Under the pieces are notes generated by a model. That model made no database searches, was not told the DNA's origin, and saw only the letters and a list, made by a program, of their open reading frames with translations. Positions 54,617 to 61,503 of a stretch of 64,000 bases of DNA are shown here, piece after piece. Each line of letters begins with the position of its first letter. The first letter of the stretch is position 1. Position numbers and translations under genes: made by a program. The stretch comes from Bacteroidaceae bacterium (lineage in GTDB: Bacteria; Bacteroidota; Bacteroidia; Bacteroidales; Bacteroidaceae): positions 1 to 64,000 of the forward strand of contig JAFUKC010000021.1 in the NCBI GenBank assembly GCA_017467885.1. The letters run 5' to 3'.

Positions 54617-54889
54617 TTATCCCAAAATAGCCAACACGTCGCTCTGACGCATTATCAAATATTTCTCACCTTCGAATTCCAACTCGGTCCCTGAATATTT
54701 GCCATAAAGAACCTGGTCGCCCACAGCAATAACCATCTCCTCGTCTTTTGTTCCTGCACCAACTGCAACAACTTTACCCTGTAGAGGTTTCTCTTTTGCT
54801 GTATCGGGAATTATAATACCACCGATTGTTTTCTCCTCTGCTGCCATAGGCAAAATGAGGACTCTGTCTGCTAAAGGTTTAATGTTCAT
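54617..54889 (-). CDS. groES: Co-chaperonin GroES
   Basis: The 90-residue lid of GroEL. It has the start [10 protein letters not shown], the mobile loop around [18 protein letters not shown], and [26 protein letters not shown]. The leader is about 100 nt and I found no CIRCE operator (TTAGCACTC-N9-GAGTGCTAA), so HrcA control is not supported. Confidence 0.96.
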   Translation of the reverse strand: MNIKPLADRVLILPMAAEEKTIGGIIIPDTAKEKPLQGKVVAVGAGTKDEEMVIAVGDQVLYGKYSGTELEFEGEKYLIMRQSDVLAILG

Positions 54890-54998
54890 AATTGTGTTTT
54901 TATAAATTATTGTTTTACCATATTCTTTTTTGCCACATAAGTGACCATAATGTCTATAACGAAAAGTGTGCCAATTTTGTTTTTTTCGTTTCGGGAGG

Positions 54999-55006
54999 CA
55001 AAATTA
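54999..55006 (-). promoter_or_regulatory. Candidate groES -7 box
   Basis: Minus strand TAATTTTG matches TAnnTTTG; transcription would begin near 54993. The -33 region is not convincing. Confidence 0.35.
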
Positions 55007-55307
55007 ACAAAGATTTTATTTTTTGACTGACAATTTACGACAAAATGACATATTAAGCAAAAACTATGACACTATTATACCATGCAAAGTGTGGGAAGGT
55101 GTATCGAACTTTGGACATACAAAAGACCTTTAAGGAAACAAACCACACCGAAAGAATCAAAAATAATATTCTCCGATACATAGTTTTCTCTTTATAGACA
55201 TTCATATAACGACAGAAGAATGAAAATCGTACATCTTTTTTGTTGTCTTTTTTGTTGTCGGAATGCAAAAATAATGTTTATATACGGAGATACCACGGTT
55301 TTTTTGT

Positions 55308-55315
55308 TATTTTTG
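55308..55315 (+). promoter_or_regulatory. -7 box for the LysM-PorT pair
   Basis: TATTTTTG, 35 nt before the ATG at 55351. No -33 box is evident. Confidence 0.4.
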
Positions 55316-55350
55316 CAAGCATTTAAACAGTTTCTATAGTGATTAATTGT

Positions 55351-57189
55351 ATGAAAACATTCAGATATATACTTATTTTGTTGCTTTTGATTGCATCGGC
55401 AACAGAGATAAAATCACAGACAAACGAATACTTCACACACACTGTCAGCAAAGGGCAAACACTCTATTCAATTTCGCGTATGTATAACACAACCGTAAAG
55501 GAATTGATAGAAGAGAACCCCGAATGTGCAATTAAATTATCTGTAGGCCAGAAACTGAAGATAAAACAAAGAAACAACATAAACGAACAAACCGCCGACA
55601 ACACTAACGGTGCAAGGTACCACACCATACAACCGGGCGAAACATTGTATCGTTTAGGACAATTGTACCAAATAACCCCGCAAGAGATTTGTGCTGCAAA
55701 CCCGGGCCTTTCAATATCAAACTTCAGAAGCGGTGAAGTAATACTTATACCCGTACCGGCCAAACGCATTGTCCCTGTAATAAAAGAAGAGCAAAAAAGC
55801 ACAGAAGAGGACGATGGGATAACCATCCGTACTGTGCATAAGGTTGAAAAGGGTGAAACAATCTACAGCATCACAAGACGTTACGGAATTACAGAGGAGG
55901 AGTTAAAGGCAGCCAACCCCGATTTGAATCCGGACAAGAAAAAACTTAAAAAGAATACACAGCTTAAGATTCCCTATTCGCAAATAGACCTTGCAGCAAT
56001 AGAGAACGAAAAAAGGATTAAGGAAGAACAAAGCAATGCCGACATCTTCAGAGAATTGGAGAAGAAGAAAGATTCAATTGCGACACTCGACACATTTCAA
56101 GGTATTCGTGTGGCATTGATACTTCCTTTCCTGCTCGACAGCTATGCACCAAACGAACAGGCACGCATGGTAGAATATTACGAAGGTTTTCTGCTTGCAG
56201 TTGAGGAATTGAAACGTTACGGTTACTCGTTCGAGATAAATACATTTGACTCCGGCCAAGAAAATACAAGCCTCGAAGCACTGATAAACAGCGGCCAACT
56301 CAACAACATGGATATTATATTCGGTGCAGTATATCCCGAGCACAACAAACAGTTGGCAAGATTTGCAAAAGAGAAAAATATACCGCTTGTGATACCGTTT
56401 ACATCGAAAGAGGATGAAATTTTCCACAACCCCATGGTATATGTCGTAAACACCATGCAATCGTACTTTTTTTCAGAGGTTACCGATCATTTCCTGAAAG
56501 CATTCCCCCAGGCTAATGTTATATTTGTAAGCGATGGAGCGAACAACAAGAGAGATTTCATTAATGCGCTCACCGACAAACTTAACGAAAAGAATGTATC
56601 ACATTCCACTATAACACTTGAACAATTAAACGACCAAGAGAATAACGTAGCGACATTGTCGGGACTGTTGAAAGAGGACAAAGAGAACATATTCATTCCT
56701 ACATCATCGAAACAGACAGTTTTGAGTTCAATGTTGCCGACGCTTATCCTGCTAAACAACGATACTATAGCATTGCCCGAATACAAGTTGTTCGGCTATC
56801 CCGAATGGCAGATTTACGCCGGCAATATGGACAGTCGTATCTACGAGGTCGATACATACTTCTATGCATCATTCTTCAGCCACGCCACGTTACCCGAAAC
56901 TGCCAGATTCCAGAACGAATTCATCCGTTGGTATAACCGCAGCCTGCAAAACATATACCCGCGTTACGGCATGCTTGGGCACGATACAGCATACGCATTC
57001 CTGCTTGCCATAAGCAAATACGGGACAGACATGCCGCTACATATAAACAACCTTGCCTTCACACCGGTGCAAACAGGTTTCAAGTTCGAGCGAGTGAACA
57101 ATTGGGGTGGCATGGTAAACAAAAAGATTTATTTTGTACATTATACTCCACAGTACAATATTGAAAAAATAGATTTTGACAAGCAATGA
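55351..57189 (+). CDS. LysM protein with a periplasmic-binding-protein-like domain
   Basis: A 612-residue secreted protein: signal peptide (MKTFRYILILLLLIASATEIKS), three LysM repeats (about 27-72, 89-134 and 162-208, each with a YSI/YRL core and an ANP-type motif), a charged helical linker, then a domain of about 370 residues (from IRVALILPFLLD) that resembles type I periplasmic binding/receptor folds (LivJ-like; DIIFGAVYPEHNKQLARFA). LysM binds the glycan backbone of peptidoglycan, so the receptor-like domain would be held at the cell wall. The ATG at 55351 is preferred over a GTG at 55339. It overlaps the next gene by four nt. Confidence 0.88.
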   Translation: MKTFRYILILLLLIASATEIKSQTNEYFTHTVSKGQTLYSISRMYNTTVKELIEENPECAIKLSVGQKLKIKQRNNINEQTADNTNGARYHTIQPGETLYRLGQLYQITPQEICAANPGLSISNFRSGEVILIPVPAKRIVPVIKEEQKSTEEDDGITIRTVHKVEKGETIYSITRRYGITEEELKAANPDLNPDKKKLKKNTQLKIPYSQIDLAAIENEKRIKEEQSNADIFRELEKKKDSIATLDTFQGIRVALILPFLLDSYAPNEQARMVEYYEGFLLAVEELKRYGYSFEINTFDSGQENTSLEALINSGQLNNMDIIFGAVYPEHNKQLARFAKEKNIPLVIPFTSKEDEIFHNPMVYVVNTMQSYFFSEVTDHFLKAFPQANVIFVSDGANNKRDFINALTDKLNEKNVSHSTITLEQLNDQENNVATLSGLLKEDKENIFIPTSSKQTVLSSMLPTLILLNNDTIALPEYKLFGYPEWQIYAGNMDSRIYEVDTYFYASFFSHATLPETARFQNEFIRWYNRSLQNIYPRYGMLGHDTAYAFLLAISKYGTDMPLHINNLAFTPVQTGFKFERVNNWGGMVNKKIYFVHYTPQYNIEKIDFDKQ

Positions 57190-57875
57190 AAAGGATTTTC
57201 CATTTCATATTAACCATATTCGCCGTTACAACGTTATCGGCACAAATAGAGCAACCACGCAATATTCTTGAAGTGGGATTTGCCGGTGGATTGAATTTAA
57301 GCAAGATGGACATTCAGCCCACCATGCGCCAAACATATCTTAAAGGACTCAACGGCGGTATAAGCATCAGATACACAAGCGAAAAATACTTTAATATGAT
57401 TTGCGCCGCACAATTAGAGGTAAACTTCTCGCAACGCGGATGGGTGGAAGATTTTGACGACGAAACAGGCAACGGATACAGCCACACACTCAATTATATC
57501 GAAATACCCTTTTTTGCACATCTTGCATTTGGAAAGGAACCCCACGGGCTACAGTTTTTCATAAACCTGGGACCGCAAATAGGCTTACTGTTGAGCGATA
57601 GCGAAAAGTATGACGGTGAATGGAGTGTACAGGAACGACCACAAAGCCTGCAACCTATATATGGAAAACAGATAGAGCGGGAATTTGAATATGGCATTGC
57701 CGGCGGATTGGGCTTGGAACTTAAAACAAAAATAGGCAATTTCTTTATAGAAGGACGCTATTATTATGGATTGAGCGACATATTCAACAACTCTAAAACC
57801 GATGAATTTGGCCGTTCGGCAAACAACACAATCTCGGCACGCATGGGATACTCGTTCCCCATATTCAATAAATAA
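57186..57875 (+). CDS. PorT-family outer-membrane beta-barrel protein
   Basis: A 229-residue protein with a signal peptide (MKRIFHFILTIFAVTTLSAQ) and alternating aromatic/hydrophobic strands ending in SARMGYSFPIFNK, as in eight-stranded outer-membrane barrels. Segments such as FAGGLNLSKMDI and TLNYIEIPFFAHLAFG match the PorT/outer-membrane beta-barrel family of Bacteroidetes. P. gingivalis PorT is needed for type IX secretion, but many paralogs exist and this one cannot be assigned that role. It is translationally coupled to the LysM gene (ATGA). Confidence 0.8.
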   Translation: MKRIFHFILTIFAVTTLSAQIEQPRNILEVGFAGGLNLSKMDIQPTMRQTYLKGLNGGISIRYTSEKYFNMICAAQLEVNFSQRGWVEDFDDETGNGYSHTLNYIEIPFFAHLAFGKEPHGLQFFINLGPQIGLLLSDSEKYDGEWSVQERPQSLQPIYGKQIEREFEYGIAGGLGLELKTKIGNFFIEGRYYYGLSDIFNNSKTDEFGRSANNTISARMGYSFPIFNK

Positions 57876-57892
57876 TAACCTTAACGATATAT

Positions 57893-57917
57893 GAAGTTGC
57901 TTAAATTCAACAACTTC
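57893..57917. terminator. Hairpin between converging PorT-like and GT2 genes
   Basis: GAAGTTG (57893-57899) pairs with CAACTTC (57911-57917) over an 11-nt loop that includes the GT2 stop. It is the only candidate terminator in the 31-nt gap. Confidence 0.4.
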
Positions 57918-58806
57918 TAAAGAGTCTTCGCAGGAATGCCATTGTACGTATCCTGCAATTTTGATACGCCCACATACAACGAAGAACAGCAACCTTTACT
58001 GTGGGGAAATGACGATAAGCACGAGTGTAGGCCAACTTTCCATCGTGCATCATACGCAACTGCTTCAACAGAGCCACCTCGCTGTTTATGGTTTTTGAGT
58101 GGTCGTGAATAAACGAACAGTCGAGAAGAAGATAACTCGAACGCCCTGCATCCTTCAATTTTCGTGCAAGGAAACGCTCTTCGCAGAAGAGAAAGGTATC
58201 TTCGGAAAAGAACCCCACATTTCGAAACAAGTCATAAGAGATAAACACAAAGCATCCGGGAATAACATCGACACGACGTACTGCTAAATGAGAACAATTC
58301 TCCTTGAATGTTAATGCACAACGCTGTCGCTTCGAGAACATATATGTATATGACAGTACATCGTGTAAAAAACCGGGTAACACAAGTGTTTTGCAATCGA
58401 CTTCACCCGACGGATATTGCTGCAATGGTGCCATCGCGCCGGCATCATCTATCCTTTCATATACAATAACCAACTTATCGAGCAACGAAATATCGAAATG
58501 AACATCATTGTTCAAGACCAAAGCATAATCGGGTGAAAAACTTTCGAGCAGACGCAGCCCCACATTGTTACCCTTTGCAAAACCCGAGTTTTCGCTGTTT
58601 GCATGTATGTACACATTGGGTATATTGCCTAACTTATCCTTCAGATACGTATATGATTCGTTTGGTGAAGCATTATCCACAATCTGAATAATAAGTTCAT
58701 GTGGAGTTTCCTGCGACAGCAGTTCCTTTACAAGTATCTCTGTATCGAGATATGATTTGTAATTAAGAATTACGATACCTATTTTTCGGCAGCCTGTACT
58801 ACTCAT
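57907..58806 (-). CDS. Glycosyltransferase family 2
   Basis: A 299-residue GT-A glycosyltransferase of the rhamnosyltransferase-like subgroup. It has IGIVILNYKSYLDTEILVKEL, QIVDNASPNES, the NSGFAKGNNVGLRLL motif, and the metal-binding LNNDVHF (DxD equivalent). It probably adds a sugar to a lipid-linked O-antigen or capsule repeat; donor is unknown, though rfbB nearby would supply a dTDP-deoxysugar. The start overlaps the flippase stop by four nt. Confidence 0.9.
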   Translation of the reverse strand: MSSTGCRKIGIVILNYKSYLDTEILVKELLSQETPHELIIQIVDNASPNESYTYLKDKLGNIPNVYIHANSENSGFAKGNNVGLRLLESFSPDYALVLNNDVHFDISLLDKLVIVYERIDDAGAMAPLQQYPSGEVDCKTLVLPGFLHDVLSYTYMFSKRQRCALTFKENCSHLAVRRVDVIPGCFVFISYDLFRNVGFFSEDTFLFCEERFLARKLKDAGRSSYLLLDCSFIHDHSKTINSEVALLKQLRMMHDGKLAYTRAYRHFPTVKVAVLRCMWAYQNCRIRTMAFLRRLFRSC

Positions 58807-60242
58807 CTCTTTAATGTGAATTTTGAAATTACAGAACCGGCAATAATCATCAACTGTTCATTCCTTTTAATATATATATTTATAAGAATAAACAGTACTA
58901 CATTTAAAGGTACAGCCACCCACATGGCTATATCCGATGGCGTCATAAAATATATTATGCCATCGATAAGTACATAAGGAAGAGAATAGAGTAAAGTATT
59001 CATAATACGACCAAATTCTATATCGATAGAGACATAACGTTTCATCATAAACAGCCCGGCAACAAGCACCGCAACCTCGGAAAAGGACCATGCCAAGGCC
59101 GAACCTACTGCACCGTATCGAGGTGTCAACCACAGATTCACCGCAATACCGGTGAAGGCACCTACTGTAGAGACTATCATTATCGGACGATTAGAGGTCG
59201 ATGCCATAAGGAATTGCTGCACCACAATCTGCTCCATCCCAATTACAATCAGAAGGAGTATCACGATACGAAACGGCAGAATTGCACCTTCGTAACCACT
59301 TCCGGCCAATAGTGAGATTATTTGTGGAGAGAAGAAAAGCACAAATATTATCAATGGTAGCGACAACAAGAAGAGCAAGTCGAATGTATCGTTGGCCATA
59401 CGCTGTAATTTATTGTGTTCACCTGCGTGCAACATCGCACTCACACGCGGAATCATAACAGTTGTAAAAGCAGTAAAAACAGCCATTAATATCGTGTACA
59501 ATTTTGTAGCAGTTGTAAAATAACCGGCCTGTGTGTCACCGGCAACAAAGCCCAAAAATATCACATTAAACGTTGTATACATGGATGTAAGTACCCTGTA
59601 ATAACCGAATGTAAATATCGGCAGCAAGCAATCGGTGATACACAATCTTTTAAAATTCCATTGCCTGAAAGCCCGGCTGCAATACCAATTACAAAGTGCA
59701 TTCACAACAACAACCAATGTTGTAAGCAGATAATACAACAGAACATCGTTACAGTTCTTTACAAAAAGCAAAACAGAAACAACATACACTGTATTTACCG
59801 CAACAGAACGAAGTGTAATATATTTAAAACGTTCTATTCCCTGAAAGAACCATTCTATAAGAAACAGATTGAAAACAATCTTCAGAACACCAATAAACAG
59901 GAAGGGTTTGTAAGGTTGTAACCTGTCAAAATACAATGTGGCAACCACAAGTATTGCAACAGATATTATGGTAAGCAACACATTCACAATAAAGAGGTTT
60001 GTGAACACCGAACTCCTACGATTTAAATCGCTGCCACACCGCGCAATTTCGCGTACTCCGTAGCTGCCTATGCCAAGCATCGAGAAAATAACAAAGTAGT
60101 TCACAATCCCATCCACAAAACCACATACACCTATTTTATCGGCTCCTAACACACGCGATACGTAAGGGTATGTTATAAGCGGAAACAGATAATTACACAG
60201 CGTAAGTATCAGATTATATCCGAAATTTTTTCTAATGCTCAT
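58803..60242 (-). CDS. Oligosaccharide flippase (Wzx/MATE-like)
   Basis: A 479-residue polytopic membrane protein with about 12-14 helices and the polysaccharide biosynthesis protein signature: NFGYNLILTLCNYLFPLITYPYVSRVLG at the N-terminus and repeated Arg/Lys in loops. Wzx proteins flip undecaprenyl-linked glycans across the inner membrane. The linkage with GT2 and rfbB supports a surface polysaccharide role. It is 26 nt after rfbB. Confidence 0.88.
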   Translation of the reverse strand: MSIRKNFGYNLILTLCNYLFPLITYPYVSRVLGADKIGVCGFVDGIVNYFVIFSMLGIGSYGVREIARCGSDLNRRSSVFTNLFIVNVLLTIISVAILVVATLYFDRLQPYKPFLFIGVLKIVFNLFLIEWFFQGIERFKYITLRSVAVNTVYVVSVLLFVKNCNDVLLYYLLTTLVVVVNALCNWYCSRAFRQWNFKRLCITDCLLPIFTFGYYRVLTSMYTTFNVIFLGFVAGDTQAGYFTTATKLYTILMAVFTAFTTVMIPRVSAMLHAGEHNKLQRMANDTFDLLFLLSLPLIIFVLFFSPQIISLLAGSGYEGAILPFRIVILLLIVIGMEQIVVQQFLMASTSNRPIMIVSTVGAFTGIAVNLWLTPRYGAVGSALAWSFSEVAVLVAGLFMMKRYVSIDIEFGRIMNTLLYSLPYVLIDGIIYFMTPSDIAMWVAVPLNVVLFILINIYIKRNEQLMIIAGSVISKFTLKR

Positions 60243-60268
60243 GTATTGCAGCTACATTGCCAAGGCTG

Positions 60269-61369
60269 TTAACGGCCTTTATACATCTCCTCATAATATT
60301 TCTCATAATCTCCGGTGGTAATATTATCCATCCACTCCTGATTATCGAGATACCAACCGACAGTCTTTTCTATACCCTCTTCGAATTGCAACGAAGGCTC
60401 CCAACCAAGTTCTTTTTTCAGTTTCGAACTATCTATTGCATAGCGTAAATCGTGCCCTGCCCTATCTGTAACGTACGTAATCAAATCGAGCGAGCTGCCT
60501 TCGGGATTACCCAGCAACCTATCTACGGTTTTTACGATTACCTTTATCAAATCAATATTCTTCCATTCATTGAAGCCTCCAATGTTATAAGTCTCGGCAT
60601 CTTTGCCATTATGAAAAATAACATCAATTGCACGCGCATGGTCAATTACATACAACCAATCGCGTACATTCTCCCCTTTACCGTATACAGGCAATGGTTT
60701 ACGATTTCTTATATTGTTTATAAACAAAGGTATAAGTTTCTCGGGGAATTGATATGGCCCATAATTATTGGAACAGTTCGTAACAATTGTGGGCATGCCG
60801 TATGTATCATGAAAAGCACGCACAAAATGGTCACTGCTTGCTTTTGAGGCCGAATAAGGACTGTGAGGATTATACTTTGTTGTCTCCACAAAGAACTCAT
60901 CGCCATACGGCGGTTCACCATCGGGACGAGTCAGTTCCAACGCTCCGTATACCTCGTCGGTCGAGATATGATAAAAACGCTTCCCTGCGTAACCTTCGGG
61001 TAAAGACTCCCAGTATAATTTTGCAGCCTGCAACAACGACAAAGTACCCATAACATTTGTACGCGCAAAGGTAAAGGGGTCTTTTATAGAACGGTCCACG
61101 TGACTCTCTGCCGCAAGATGGATTATACCATCGACATTATACTGCCCCATAAGTGCAAACATCGTATCAAAATCACATATATCGGCCTTTACAAATGTGT
61201 AATTGGTTGCATCTTCAACATCCTTAAGATTTGCCAGATTTCCGGCATAAGTGAGTTTATCGACGTTTATCACACGATAATCGGGATATTTATTCACAAA
61301 AAGACGTACCACATGACTGCCAATGAAACCGGCACCGCCGGTAATGATTATATTGCGCTTAAACTTCAT
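60269..61369 (-). CDS. rfbB: dTDP-glucose 4,6-dehydratase
   Basis: RfbB makes dTDP-4-keto-6-deoxyglucose, the precursor of dTDP-rhamnose and other deoxysugars. The 366-residue protein has the NAD motif [30 protein letters not shown], the catalytic YSASKASSDHFVRA, and NCSNNYGPYQFPEKLIPL. rfbA, rfbC and rfbD are not in the window. A leader hairpin (61387-61394 with 61411-61418, GCCAATAA/TTATTGGC) lies just upstream of the start. Confidence 0.94.
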   Translation of the reverse strand: MKFKRNIIITGGAGFIGSHVVRLFVNKYPDYRVINVDKLTYAGNLANLKDVEDATNYTFVKADICDFDTMFALMGQYNVDGIIHLAAESHVDRSIKDPFTFARTNVMGTLSLLQAAKLYWESLPEGYAGKRFYHISTDEVYGALELTRPDGEPPYGDEFFVETTKYNPHSPYSASKASSDHFVRAFHDTYGMPTIVTNCSNNYGPYQFPEKLIPLFINNIRNRKPLPVYGKGENVRDWLYVIDHARAIDVIFHNGKDAETYNIGGFNEWKNIDLIKVIVKTVDRLLGNPEGSSLDLITYVTDRAGHDLRYAIDSSKLKKELGWEPSLQFEEGIEKTVGWYLDNQEWMDNITTGDYEKYYEEMYKGR

Positions 61370-61446
61370 ACTTTTACCTGTTTACAGCCAATAACGTAGA
61401 AATGTAACATTTATTGGCCGATTATATTTCATTAATTCTTTATTGT

Positions 61447-61476
61447 GATTGTACGAGGCTCCCGACTCGTACAATC
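61447..61476 (-). terminator. Terminator of the GH2 gene
   Basis: GATTGTACGAG (61447-61457) and CTCGTACAATC (61466-61476) form a perfect 11-bp stem with an 8-nt loop, 27 nt after the GH2 stop; the minus strand continues ACAATAAAG. Confidence 0.7.
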
Positions 61477-61503
61477 TGCTTATTTATAGAGGCAGAACCT
61501 CTT

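Larger units (their letters stand above)
54890..55350. other. Divergent spacer between groES and the LysM gene
   Basis: No convincing gene in 461 nt. It holds a groES -7 box (54999-55006, minus), a tandem 12-bp duplication CTTTTTTGTTGT (55235-55258), and a plus-strand -7 box (55308-55315). Confidence 0.55.

Noticed and set aside
54999..55051. Possible CIRCE/HrcA control of groESL
   Set aside because: The region upstream of groES has no TTAGCACTC-N9-GAGTGCTAA inverted repeat.
55235..55258. Tandem 12-bp duplication CTTTTTTGTTGT
   Set aside because: Two short low-complexity copies are most simply explained by replication slippage.
55053..55268. Small minus-strand frame of 71 codons upstream of the LysM gene
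   Set aside because: It lacks a conserved motif or a supporting start signal and sits in a promoter-bearing spacer.
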